Of a DNA stretch of 64,000 bases, positions 50,570 through 60,855 are shown one piece after another. Numbering within the stretch: the first letter of the stretch is position 1; the number at the start of each line of letters is the position of its first letter. The stretch is from contig NC_089493.1 in the NCBI RefSeq assembly GCF_036850765.1, positions 295,338,349-295,402,348 on the forward strand, written 5' to 3'. The translations under genes were made by a program, and so were the position numbers. This DNA is from Saccopteryx bilineata (taxonomy: Eukaryota > Chordata > Mammalia > Chiroptera > Emballonuridae). A model generated the notes under the pieces. The model searched no databases, had not been told where the DNA came from, and worked only from the letters and a program-made list of their open reading frames with translations.

Positions 50570-50660
50570 CTTTATGTCCCTGCCTATCATTTATTTCAAT
50601 TCCATACCTTTTCCTGTTCAAAGACCCCGTAATAGACTCGTCGTGGCTGAACCGCGATAA

Positions 50661-50680
50661 TTGGCGCCCATACGTGTGGC
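50661..50680 (+). promoter_or_regulatory. Retroviral primer-binding site, lysine-tRNA type
   Basis: TTGGCGCCCATACGTGTGGC lies just after the 5' LTR. It resembles the complement of the lysine tRNA 3' end used by betaretroviruses, with small changes after GGCGCCCA. Confidence 0.75.
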
Positions 50681-50735
50681 CATCGAATAAGGGAAAGAGG
50701 AGAGGTGATGGAACTCCCCAGAAGTGTGCGCACGA

Positions 50736-50887
50736 AGTAAGTATTATATCTTCTAGAGAGTGAAGCTTTTAAGTAGAGTTTGGGGGAAGAGTATAATAAT
50801 AAAGTCACACGAAGTTAGTATAAAGCTTCTAGAGAGTGAAGCTTTTCAGTAGAGTTTGGTGAGAAAGTATAATAATAAATAATTCAA
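50736..50887 (+). repeat. 76-bp tandem duplication in proviral leader
   Basis: CTTCTAGAGAGTGAAGC occurs at 50750 and again at 50826, with matching flanks (TATAATAATAAA). The first copy begins GAAGTAAGTA, a good splice-donor consensus; the second has GAAGTTAGTA. Confidence 0.88.
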
Positions 50888-50900
50888 GAGAAAACTAAAT

Positions 50901-51395
50901 ATGGGAGTTGTAGGATCAAAAGTGAGGGACCTTTTTCTTGTACAAATGTTTTTATTTGAGAAGAAGCTGTTTGAACAGAATGAGGTAGAAACAGAGGAAT
51001 GTAAATATGAGAAAAACTCGGAGTCTGAGAATAACTCGGGAGATGAGACTATCACAGCTGTGGCCATTTTAAACTCTGTGCCTCCGCAGCTCTCTGCTCC
51101 CAAAGTCTTTGTCTCAGACCCCTGGAGATCCCCACTCCAACAAGCTTTGGATCAGGCTCGAGATGCAAGGTAAAAAATGGAGGAATTCAGCAATATTAGG
51201 CAAAGTCCTGATGAGCAGCAATATCAAGAATTTGTTCCACGGCTGATTCTGGCAGTTGGAAGAACAGTGATAGAAAAAGAAGTTTATATCAGAATATGCA
51301 TTGATGTTGGGACTTCATACATGCAAGGTCTTGCTTTTGCCACAGCCCTTAAGGTGAGGATTTCAAGAATTTTTGATAAAAGGCAGGACAAATGA
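50901..51395 (+). pseudogene. Betaretrovirus-like gag remnant
   Basis: An open frame starts MGVVGSK, as expected for a myristoylated matrix N-terminus. It runs 90 codons to an in-frame TAA (51171-51173), then continues in the same frame to 51395. The second part has QSPDEQQYQEFVPRL, which resembles the capsid major homology region of betaretroviral Gag. Most of matrix and the capsid N-domain are missing, so a large deletion joins the two parts. It is dead as a gene. The family is inferred from the short motif and the lysine-type primer site. Confidence 0.65.
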
Positions 51396-51716
51396 AAGAA
51401 AAAAGGTCAGGGAAATACTTCTGCCTGTGAATCTTGTTTCCAATGCAGCAGCTAGGTTGGGCCCAGACTGGCAGAGGCTGCAGCCCAGGGGAAGGTAAAG
51501 CAGGGAGGTGAATGGGGAAGCCTTCCCACCCTGGTAAACTAGGTCTGCTGCTCAGCTGGGGTTGAGGTGGAGGCTTTCGGCGGCCCACGACTCAGCATGA
51601 TTAGTCTAGGCCGCCAGTTGCAGCAGCTATTAGAATTTGGGATTTAGTAAATAAAAAGACGTAAGAGTTTGGGGAAATTACAACTTTTTCCCATTATTCT
51701 CTAACTCTCTCTAAAC

Positions 51717-52040
51717 CAGGGGTCTCAAACTCAACTCAGCATGTGGGCCGCAGAGCAAGATCACAGCCGTTCGGCGGGCCGCACTAGGTCTACAAAAGGC
51801 AACTGTGACGCAACACTTTTCAGTGTCACAAAACGACCAGAAACTGTAGTTCGCATCACAACTGCTGTTAACTAAGCTAATATCTAGCTAGGATGCTAGA
51901 GAAATGAAAAATACAAGTAGGCCCCTAGGCTTACTTAATTTTATCCAAAATATTTTGAACTTCGTGGATTAGTCTGTGGGCCGCACAAAATTATTCGGCG
52001 GGCCGCATGCGGCCCGTGGGCCGCGAGTTTGAGACCCCTG
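51717..52040. mobile_element. Non-autonomous hAT transposon
   Basis: 324 bp with perfect 16-bp terminal inverted repeats CAGGGGTCTCAAACTC, and GCGGGCCGC-rich subterminal sequence at both ends. A perfect 8-bp duplication CTCTAAAC flanks it (51709-51716 and 52041-52048), diagnostic of hAT elements. No transposase. It lies inside the provirus, so it is younger than the provirus. Confidence 0.95.
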
Positions 52041-52719
52041 CTCTAAACTATCATTTTATTTCTTTCCTGCTCCATGCCTGGAAAGAGGGCGAAGGGGAAG
52101 CCTGTTTGGACATGCCTAAACAAAAATCTCATACGGCCGACTTGAGATTTTTCAAGAGAGATTTCTGTTTAGTATTTATCCTTACCACACTGCTATTAAA
52201 ATAGCCCTCGGTAAGATCAAGCAGGCCACATGCTAATCTCTAAAAATCCCGGATTTCACTCTTGATTTGTGGAATTGTATGTGAAGTCTCTGTTTAATGT
52301 CCAAAGGTCTCTGTTTTGAAGGCCCGAATTAAGTTTATGCGTGCAAAAATTGGAAATGCCGGCTCTAATATTGTAAAAATAAAATATCATCCCTACAAAT
52401 TTAAAAAAAAATTTAATTAGAACAAGTAAAGCACGCTCATTAAAATTTAAATAAAATGAAACCTAGATCCTAAAGACTTCCTAATTCGGCCAAACTGCTC
52501 CCAGCTAAAGTTGCTGCAGCTACAAAGCTTGAAGCAGGGTGGATTTGCTTAACAAAGGTGTAAATTTTTTTTTTTACTCTTTGAATTGTCTGTTGACTGA
52601 TTGGGTGTGTTTTGATGGGTGTGGGAATGTTGCTTAAAAGTGCATTTGCTGTATTTTGTTAGAGGTTGGCATTGAGACGGGTGTTTCTTGCAGTTTTTGA
52701 GGTCAAGGTGTTGTGAAAT

Positions 52720-52760
52720 GTACTCAATAAATGCTTAAGGGTCAATTGTAAAAAAAAAAA
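52720..52760 (+). other. AATAAA followed by A run within the provirus
   Basis: CTCAATAAATGCTTAAGGG is followed some 18 bases later by a run of A and then G-rich sequence. It looks like the 3' end of a polyadenylated RNA copied into DNA, or it may be chance A-rich sequence. Confidence 0.4.
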
Positions 52761-52936
52761 TGGGGTGGGGGGGGGTCAGATCCTGGAACTCCTGCAAATC
52801 TATTTACTTTGAAGAATTTCTTTTGAATGCTGATGTACAGGAGATGCCAGGCCTCTTTCTTTTGCAAATTTCTACCCTCTTTTTTATCTCTTTCTGAATA
52901 GTTCCAGATGTACAGAAAAGATTTATATAGGCAGAT

Positions 52937-53284
52937 GTGGACTCTCAAAACCCTCAGCGAGATCTTCTGAGCATGGCTTCCGAGGTCTGTAATGACCAAG
53001 AGGAAAAGAAAAGGCAGACAGAGCCCAAAAGAGATCAGGAAAAATACCAGCTCCTGGCACACACCCTTAAAGGCTCCAACGCCCCAAAGGGGCCTCATAG
53101 GACTCATCAGGGCCCTGCTTCAAGAGTGAAAGGGAAGGTCATTGAGCTAAAGCCTACCAGGCTTCTCGGCCCCTACCAGGGCTATACCTTTGCTGTGGGA
53201 CACTGGAAAGGACACTGGAAGTTGCCCCCTCACTCCTCTAAGGGAGGGTTCAGTCTCTTCCAGCCCTGCTCCAGCTACCTGTGA
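52937..53284 (+). pseudogene. Gammaretrovirus-like gag (capsid end and nucleocapsid) remnant
   Basis: A 115-codon open frame. The first 50 residues are charged and include EEKKRQTEPKRDQEKYQLLA, the pattern seen at the capsid-nucleocapsid junction of gammaretroviral Gag (HERV-H/F type). Around residues 84-95, GHWKGHWK stands where a CCHC zinc knuckle would be, but the cysteines are not kept. The remnant differs in type from the beta-like gag piece upstream. It is non-functional. Confidence 0.6.
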
Positions 53285-53363
53285 CCTGACCTTGCCCAGC
53301 CTGCTGGGACTTGCCACTGAAGGCTAAAGGTGCCCAGGGCCATCAGCCTCATCTCATTTCACC

Positions 53364-53498
53364 ATGGATGAGCCTGGGTATTTCTTCCAAGTAGCAGGTA
53401 AACTGATCTCATTTCTTGTGGACATGAGGGCCACTTACAATGCCTTGCCTGAATATTTGGATTTTTATTCATCCCTCGAAGATCTTTGTGGGTGTTGA
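53364..53498 (+). pseudogene. Retroviral protease remnant
   Basis: A short frame, one reading frame off the preceding gag piece. VAGKLISFLVD is followed by MRATYNALPE, aligning with the gammaretroviral protease active-site region; the catalytic Asp is kept but the following Thr-Gly are changed. A stop comes after 44 codons. No flap region follows. Confidence 0.55.
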
Positions 53499-53898
53499 TA
53501 GTCTTTATTTTCTGCTGCTTTGTTTAATATATAGTGTTTCCTTTACTCCTCCTGCCTTAATGCCCCATGCCTATTTTAGGCTCAGACCTGCTCCTAATTT
53601 AGATGAATTTACCTCTGCCACCCAGCACAGTGTATCCCAAGGTTCTCTTCACCACTCTACGATTGCAGAGCTCCAGGGAAAGCACCCTGGGTTCATCTCT
53701 AAAACAGAAGCTCCATCTCCATACGTGCTGCAGATGGCTTCTCCAATCTATCTCAATCGTTATCAGCTAGAAGCAGTGGTCACTGGGACTTGGACTCTAG
53801 CTGCAAAGTGTGGCAATGTGACCACAACTCCAGTGCCTTGTGGACTTTTCCTGAATGTGTGTGACTCCCGCTCCTGTGTGGGACAGTTCTCAGACTGA
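53440..53898 (+). pseudogene. Unassigned proviral open frame
   Basis: 152 codons open between the protease remnant and the polypurine tract, overlapping the protease trace in another frame. There is one hydrophobic stretch (residues about 22-40). I recognise no RT, integrase or envelope motif. It may be decayed pol or env, or a chance frame. Confidence 0.3.
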
Positions 53899-54225
53899 AG
53901 TGGGGTTGGGTTACATTTACAAATAATATGAAGCGATGATGGTGTCAACATGAACTTGGTGAAATTACATTAACATGTTAAGGACATTTAAGACTGTAAG
54001 AATTTTATTAGAGATCCTGTTGAATTAGTTAAGACTTTGCTTGATAATCTAATAAGCTCTAATTACTTAATTGTATTAGGATACTTGTTATAGTATCTGT
54101 TAGCATTGGCTATTTCAATTTTGTTGTTTCTTTTAGAGTTTTCCAGTCTGCCTCCAAATCGGAACATGGGAATTCAGATGAGTATGAATCACAGCACACA
54201 AATTGAAGTTTTAAAAAATAAAAAT

Positions 54226-54238
54226 AAAAAGGGGAATA
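54226..54238 (+). promoter_or_regulatory. Polypurine tract
   Basis: AAAAAGGGGAAT directly before the 3' LTR, the usual plus-strand primer site of retroviruses. Confidence 0.75.
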
Positions 54239-54682
54239 TGTTGGGGACCAAATAAATAAACAGGGTATTTTTGCAATGTGGACAGAGGTGGCTGGGCCCA
54301 AACCCCACCTCATTTGCCTAGTTAACGAAGAACTACACCTGATTCTCACTTTTCTCACCCATGTTCTCCGGAGGAGGCTGGAAGCTGGTTTCTTATGAGT
54401 GTAAAGTAGATTTGGATGGTATGGTGGGAGTTGTCTTTGAGTTGCCTTGGAAACCTAATTGAATTGCGACGGACCACATTTTTCCTATGAATAAAAGTGG
54501 ATGTGTTTCTGGGAGCAGGCACGTTACGGCTCAGGAACAGTAGAGGCTGTTTGCCGTGGTGTCCTCCTGAACCTGTGTGTGTATATATATATCTTTAAGT
54601 CCCTGCCTATCATTTATTTCAATTCCATATCTTTTCCCGTTCGAGGACCCCATAATAGACTCGTTGCAGCTGGACCGTGACA
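54239..54682 (+). repeat. 3' LTR of the provirus
   Basis: 444 bp, TGTTGGGGACC to GTGACA. It aligns over its length with the 5' LTR once the SINE and GT expansion are removed, with scattered substitutions. The ATGAATAAAAG signal is kept. Confidence 0.9.
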
Positions 54683-56094
54683 AAACAGGTTAACCTAGTG
54701 ACATGCAGATGGACAGATGTGTCATAAAGCCCGTGTGGCCCCACGTTAACTGCAGAATCAAGGAGAGGAGTATTGTGGATGATCACTGTATCATTCTTCC
54801 AACTTTTCTGAACTAAAAATATATATATATATATTTCCATACTAAAATGTTGGGGGGGGGGAATTCAGTGAGGGTAGAAACCATAAATACATGATATCAT
54901 CAACCTAAACAGCACCTGTTGGCCCAATGACAGACTCAGAGCAGAACTGAACTCCGGTAATCACACGAAATCCCCGGAGGTAAATTCCGGAAAAGTGTCA
55001 TGTCCGGCAAAGCGGGAGTCCGTGGCTCACGGAAGCATCAGAAACTGAGAATGACGATAAAACTACAATATTTTAAAAAACAAACAAAAACACCCATTCA
55101 ATAAGGGAATAATGTATACATCTGAACACTCCGTAACAAAGGTTCTAGAAGGCATGAACCCCAAGGAAGCCAGACCTGCCGGCCAAGAAGCCCTGCTCTC
55201 GTAGGAGGACGCCTGCAGGCGCACCCGCTCCCCTGCCCGGGAGAGCCGGCTCCCCCCACAGTTCTCCTAGAAAACGGCTCTGGCCCAGGGCTCCCTCCTC
55301 CAGCTCTCTGGCTTTCACGCTGGCTCTCTCCCTTGCATTCCCCACAGGTCTTAGTTCACCAATGACCGCGGCGCCCCAGAGCACGTGTTTTCTGGGCCAG
55401 GTCTGATAACAGCGGACCTGAGGGAGGGCAGGGGTCAACAGACGACCCCCGAGATCATCTCCAAACCTTTGGAAGGGGACAGCGACAGCCCCGCGGAGGT
55501 CTTCCCTGGAAGGGGATGCGTCTACCTGCCTCGCGAGGCCGCCGGATGTTAACGGCGGGCCGTGGCATGGCGAAACCAGGGAGTGACAAAGGATTACCAC
55601 CTGGTTCGCAGGATCACACCGGCCGCCCAGTGGGAGGGACAGGAGCTACAGGTCACACGTGTGGAAGCAGTGACACCGCTCAGGGGCGCCCGCAGTGGTC
55701 CAGGTGCCGTATATGGTCCGGGTCAGGGTCGCATCGGTGAAGAGGCGGAGAGGACAAGTCGGTGAGTGACGTGCTTTGGAGAAGCACGTGTCAGGACTCG
55801 CTCATCGATTACGCGGCCCGGGGCACGAGCCAGGGAGAGGAACCCAAGGGCCCCTCTCAGATTTTCTCTGGAACTCCAGGAAATGGAGAAGCAATGTGTA
55901 TCTTTTGCCCATCTGAGTTCAGGGTAGGAGATTTATACTAGACATGTTTGCGGCACACAAAGGGATGAAAAGGCTCAGAACAATACTACACAAGTCAAGA
56001 ATGCTTATAACACCATCTCAGCTCCAGTCAAACGGCACCCCCCCGGGGTCTATAAACGCATCCGGAACCACAGTACGAGTCCCAGGGTCACCCT

Positions 56095-56520
56095 TTCCAA
56101 CTGTGCGGCTCTGTGAAAGGAGCTGGCTCCGTTCTCGGCTGCAAGAGCGAACTTTTCCAAAAGGCAAACCTGATCACGTTCCGTCTCTGCTTAAAAACTC
56201 CCAGCGGCTCCCCACGGCACTCATTGAGAATACAATCCAAACTCCCTATCACAACCCGCAAGAGGCTGTGTGCGACCAGGCCCTGCCCGTCTCTGCAACC
56301 TCACACCCGACTACCTCTCCCTCATTCATGACATCTTGGCCCCCATGGTGCCACATTCCACCACTGCTCATGGTGCCTGGAATGTGTGAAACCCCACCCC
56401 CACCCCAGGACCTTTGCACATGCTGCTCTCACTTAGCTCTCTGAATGCACAGCTGGCTCGCTCTCCTCCTCGGGGCTCAGCCTGCATGTCCCCTCCTCAC
56501 GCAGTCTAAGTGGGCCCCCT
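56095..56520. repeat. L2 remnant
   Basis: AAACTCCCAGCGGCTCCCC, then AATACAATCCAAACTCCC and AGGACCTTTGCACATGCTG are L2 3'-region phrases. It ends close to exon 8. Confidence 0.7.
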
Positions 56521-56696
56521 TCTGATGTGTTTGCAGCTCGCTAGTCTTTGCCCTCGGCGTTCACTACACGCAGTAGAGAAGACCTATTTCCTTTCTCCCC
56601 CTCTCCCTCACCGGACCGTAAACGCCACCTGACAGCAAAGGTCTCTGCCCGGTTAGCCCTTTCCTCCGGAGCGGGCGTGCCCCGGCCGCACCGTAC

Positions 56697-56843
56697 CTTG
56701 CCGAAGCTGCCTTTGCCCAGCACCATCAGGAAGTTGAAGTCGCTCAGCTTCATCCGGTCCCTGTTCCCATTGTTGTCAAACTTGGCGACGGTGTTGGTCG
56801 TCTTCTCCTCCGGAGCCTTGGTGCCCTGGCCGATCTTGGCCCT
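56697..56843 (-). CDS. PRKCB: PRKCB exon 8: hinge and glycine-rich loop
   Basis: 147 bp, 49 codons, phase 0 at both ends, flanked by CCTCCAG acceptor and GTACGG donor. It encodes human residues 307-355: the end of the V3 hinge (RAKIGQGTKAPEEK) and the start of the kinase domain, ending inside the ATP-binding loop LGKGSFGK. The hinge threonines 314 and 324, reported autophosphorylation sites, are both kept. Compared with the human protein as I remember it, Ser326 is Ala here and Thr340 is Ser; both are mild changes outside the catalytic residues. It is the most 5' exon of the gene in this window. The intron upstream of it runs off the window end. Confidence 0.97.
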
Positions 56844-57194
56844 CTGGAGGGGGAAGCACAGAGACGCCCCGTTAGGGCTCGAGGATGCCTTTGCAGGGAA
56901 GACACCCATAGACACCGCACACTGGGGTTCCTCCCCGCCTCTGCCCTGTGAAAAGCCTGCCCAACGTCGGCTCCGCAAGGCTGAGACCTGGAGGCCATCC
57001 TGGGTCCTCCACTGCTCCCACAGCCCTCGCATCTCACCAGGAACGGCCACTTCCTGCTGCTCGCGACCTCTAGAGTCCACCCTCTTTCTACACCTCCCCC
57101 TACAGCCAGCACCTGTCACCGCCTCTCCCACGGACAGTCCAGCTTGGTGCCCTCCGCTCTGGGCTTCACCTGCAACCAGAGGGAGCTCCCACTT

Positions 57195-57440
57195 CCGCAC
57201 AGCCAACCGAGGCAGTCACCAGCCACCTGCTTAAAAGACTGCAGGGGTGACCCATAACTTTTAGGATAAAGACCTCAAAATCAATATGGCCCAGCATGAT
57301 TGGGCCCTACCTGGCTCTCCAATCTCATCACTTCTTAGGGTCCTTCTTCTCTGCAACCCAGATTCAGGGCCTTTGTATGAGCTTAGTTGCCCCCCCGTGT
57401 CACTTCCTCAGGGAAGCCCTCCCTGATTTCCTATGTCTGG
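57195..57440. repeat. L2 remnant
   Basis: TTTTAGGATAAAGACCTCAA, then GGGCCCTACCTGGCTCTCC and GGGAAGCCCTCCCTGATTTC; L2-type. Confidence 0.65.
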
Positions 57441-57969
57441 ACAAGGTGTCTTCATTTGCTCCCGGCATCCTTTTCACTTCCCATTTATACTGGATGATAA
57501 TATGTCCATCCACGTGTTTCCCCCGGTGCACTGAACACTGCGAGGACACACACTGCATCTCATTCTCCACAGTTTCCTGGCCAACTAATATACATAGTTT
57601 CTGGCTAAATGAATAAATGAATGGGTGAGACCCCTGTCTGTCCCCAGTGCCATGGGGGAGGGACCTTCTCAGGCGAGCAGAAGAACGGTGACTCAGACGG
57701 CAGGGAGGGCTCTCAAGCAAGAAGGGAAGGGGAGACTCAGCAGTGAGATCTGCAGCCGCCAGGACCTAGTGACTGGATTTGCTTCCAGGCGTGAGAAAAC
57801 TGGCATTATGAACGCAGCTTAGACTCCCGACTCGGGCAGGGGACCAGCTGGACAAGCTGTGCCGTCTGGAGCTCTCTGTGCTTCTGTGCCCGACCTTCCC
57901 AGACCTCCCTGTCTCACAGAATCAATCACAGGCCACAGGTCACCTGACCCCTCTGCACCTGATGATTTC

Positions 57970-58150
57970 AGCCCCTTCCCCTTGCTACCACCACACTGGC
58001 CTCATTGCTGTTCTCTGAAAGCACCAAACACACTCCTGCCCCAGGGCCTTTGCACTTGCTGTCTCCTGCGCCTGGAGTTCTTTCCCCCAGAGCTCCATCC
58101 CCTCTAAGAGAGCTCTTCCCTAAGTGCCTGACATGAAATAGCCCTCAGCA
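57970..58150. repeat. L2 remnant
   Basis: CCCCAGGGCCTTTGCACTTG, then GCCTGGAGTTCTTTCCCCC; L2-type. Confidence 0.65.
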
Positions 58151-58476
58151 ATCTCCCTCCCCCATTCACTTCATTTTCTCTGTATCTCTTATCACCACCT
58201 TAAAAGCCAGGTATTTATATGTTTCTTAATTTATTCTTTCTTCTCACACTAGGAAAACAAGCTCCATGAGGGCTGCCCAGCACAGAGAGGCACCCTCTTT
58301 AAGAAAATGAGATCATAACATGAACTAATTAATGTATTGCAAAGTTCTCAGCACTATTCCTGCCACTTAGTAGATGCTTGGTGGATGGTCGATATTCTTA
58401 TTGTTGCATTATTCACTTGTCTTTTGAAGACAAAGAGGCAACAAAAATCTTTCCAAGGTTTCAACTATCAGGGAAG

Positions 58477-58508
58477 ATTCATTCATTCATTCATTCATTC
58501 ATTCATTC
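58477..58508. repeat. ATTC microsatellite
   Basis: Eight tetranucleotide units. Followed by CTTATTGAGTGCCTGCTAC, a common old-repeat phrase. Confidence 0.93.
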
Positions 58509-59318
58509 AAGAAATACTTATTGAGTGCCTGCTACATGCCGGGAACTGCCCTAGATTCTGAGGAGCCACCAGGGAGCAAAGCAGACACAGACACTGAACG
58601 AGCTTGCATTCCGGCAGGAACTGGAATGTGCCCATTCCTCTGCCCTGTGTCCAAACTGCACGGAGGAGTTATCCTGGTGAAGAACTGGAGTCAGCAGCAG
58701 AAACAGTCTTCACGGAGCAGAAAACAAGACCCAGTCCAAGAACTAAAGCGCTCTTGTGTCGGCCGGAGCACAGAGCACACACGGCAGACACGGTCTGGGC
58801 GGCAGCCAGAGGGTGAGAAGGACCTCGCCAACCCGTCCGGAAGCTGGCGCTGACTCTGAGCACCCAGGGTTCCCGGAGGGCCTGGGCTCATCCTATCACA
58901 CTGAGAAGGCCACTCTGGGTTCAGCAGAAACCCACTCAGAGGAGGCCAGTTTGGAAACCATTCGGAAGTGGCTCTGGTCACCGAGGTGAGAAATGGCGGG
59001 TCCTGCCCTCGGTGTCTGCAGTGCAGACGGAACGAAGTGCCCTAGTCAGGAGACGGATGTAACGGGCTGCATGTGGACAGGTCAGGAGGAAGGCTCAGCT
59101 TCCGTCTGAGCACCTGGGAAGACCGGGGCGCTTTCCACAGAGACGAGATGCGAAGTGGAGGAGGGGCAGGTTTGGGAGTGTGGGCCAGAAGGGAGGGGGG
59201 GCTAGTCTGATTTCAGAGTCAGTGGCTTAAAACGGCAAGGGTCATGTCTCCCATGGGTGTGGCTCCACAGTCTTCATTCCATTCGTCATGCTGACAACGC
59301 AGCCACTGCTCTTTCTTA

Positions 59319-59636
59319 GAGAGAGAGAGAGATACAGAGAGGGACAGACAGGCAGGAAGGGAGAGAGATGAGAAGCATCAATTCTTCATTGTGGCACCTT
59401 AGTTGTTCATTGATTGCTTTTTCATATGTGCCTTGACCAGGGGGCTACAGCAGAGTGAGTGACCCCTTGCTCAAGCCAGCAACCTTGGGCTCAAGCCAGC
59501 GACCTTGGGCTCAAGCCAGCGACACTGCACTCAAGCTGGTGAGCCTGCATTCAAGCCAGCGACCTTGGGGTTTCGAACCTGGGTCCTCAGTGTCCCAGGC
59601 CAACGCTCTATCCATTGCACCACCACCTGGTCAGGC
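59319..59636 (-). mobile_element. tRNA-derived SINE type II
   Basis: Minus-strand copy with GAGAGAGATACAGAGAGG tail, CCTTGACCAGGGGG, three CTCAAGCCAGCGACC-type blocks, and head ending CCACCTGGTCAGGC. The repeated blocks hint at slippage in the same region amplified at 32818. Confidence 0.88.
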
Positions 59637-59899
59637 CATCTTTTCTTTTCTTTTCTTTTTCTTTTTGTAACTCAGGTTTTAAAGACTGAGGTGGATACAG
59701 TAAAATGCCTAATTCTAAGGTGTTTAGTTCTGTGAATGTTGACAAATGGATACATGCAACTAATCCAAACCCCAGTCAAGATACAGAACACTTCCGTCAC
59801 CCCCGGGAAGTCTCGCGGGCCCCTCCCCACACAGGGGAATCCCTATCCTGACCTCTGCCCTCAGGGGTCAGTTCTGTTTGTTCTTGAACTTCACCTACC

Positions 59900-60740
59900 C
59901 GGGGTCAAGGCATATGACATAAGACATACATAGTTGGTCTCTGGCCAGTTTTCCTGAAACCTGTGGAATTTCCCGGGTGACAGCAGTTGCCAGGAGCACC
60001 TTTTGTTCTAGTATTTGGTCTTTGGTCCTGATTCTTAGCATAGAGCTCCTAAAGCCCTTGGAATTTCCTGGGTGATGGGAGCATCTCCTTCCTAATAAGG
60101 GGGCTCTTTCGTGGGCTCCTGACTGTCTCCTAAGTGGAGGCTGGTCCCAAACCATGACCAAATACTTGGAAGTTTCCGCCTCCACCTTTTGGGGCTGGAG
60201 GTCGAGTTAATAACTGAGAGCGCCTATATGATGAAGCCTCAGAGAAGTCCCTAGACAACGGGGTTTGCAGAGCTCCTGAGTCGGTGAGTACATCCCCACG
60301 CCGGGAGGGTGGTGTACCCCAACTCCACGGGGAAAGAGCACCTGCACCTGGGACCCTCCTGGGCCTGTGTAGCTCCTCAGCCAGCCGTTCGTCTGTATCC
60401 TTCTTCACCTCCTTTATCACATCATCAGCCAGTCTAACAAAAGTGGCCCCCTGGCTTCTGTGAGCCGTTATAGCAAATTACCAAACCGGGGGGGGGGGGG
60501 GGTCTTGGCCAAGCCAGGCAGAAGAGTGGGAGGCCTGAGACCCACTCTGTGTGATTGGAGCCTCACGTGGCTGCAGTCTCGTGGGACTACTCCCTTCACC
60601 TGTGGGGTCTGTGCTAACTCCAGGTAATGAGTGACAGAATTGAATTAAATTGTAGGACAGCTGGTCGGTATCTGCAGAGAAGGGGAGCAGTGCAGGCTGT
60701 GGAAAACCCACACTTGAACCAAAGCACTGGGAGAGTGAAA
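59900..60740 (+). repeat. Ancient ERVL-type LTR
   Basis: GGCTGGAGGTCGAGTTAATA, TGATGAAGCCTCAGAG, GGGGTTTGCAGAGCTCCTG, CTGTGAGCCGTTATAGCAA and TGACAGAATTGAATTAAATT occur in the order known from an old mammalian LTR family. The exact name is not certain. It is solitary. Confidence 0.6.
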
Positions 60741-60798
60741 CAAGTCTTCCTTTTTAGAGGAGGCTGCCTTTAGCATCTGGCTTCTTTGGCTCTCATGG

Positions 60799-60855
60799 TA
60801 ACATTGTTGAAATTCATCCCAGCTGTAACATTGTTGAAATTCATCCCCGGCTGCT
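60799..60855. repeat. 27-bp tandem duplication
   Basis: TAACATTGTTGAAATTCATC occurs twice in a row with an offset of 27 bases. Confidence 0.85.

Larger units (their letters stand above)
49806..50659 (+). repeat. 5' LTR of the provirus, split by a SINE
   Basis: Begins TGTTGGGGACCGAGTAAAT. A polyadenylation signal in ATGAATAAAAG (near 50058) is shared with the 3' LTR. The LTR is interrupted by a SINE (50076-50447) and enlarged by a GT run (50530-50567), where the 3' LTR has only a short TGTGTGTATATA. It ends near CGCGATA, where the 3' LTR has CGTGACA. Confidence 0.9.
49806..54682 (+). mobile_element. Endogenous retrovirus, defective provirus
   Basis: Two LTRs (49806-50659 and 54239-54682) start TGTTGGGGACC and enclose a primer-binding site, coding remnants and a polypurine tract. 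AAACGG/AAACAG flanks the element (49800-49805 and 54683-54688): a 6-bp duplication with one CpG-type change, the size expected of betaretroviral integrases. About 3.6 kb of interior is far less than the 6-8 kb of an intact virus. No reverse transcriptase or integrase motif is visible, and reading frames are broken. A SINE sits in the 5' LTR and a hAT element in the interior. Sense orientation is opposite to PRKCB. Confidence 0.88.

Noticed and set aside
55145..55600. 150-codon minus-strand frame in sense with PRKCB as an extra exon
   Set aside because: No match to PKC and the exon 8 to exon 9 junction is already complete in phase.
56697..56843. Assignment to PRKCA instead of PRKCB
   Set aside because: Adjoining exons carry beta-specific residues ([46 protein letters not shown]).
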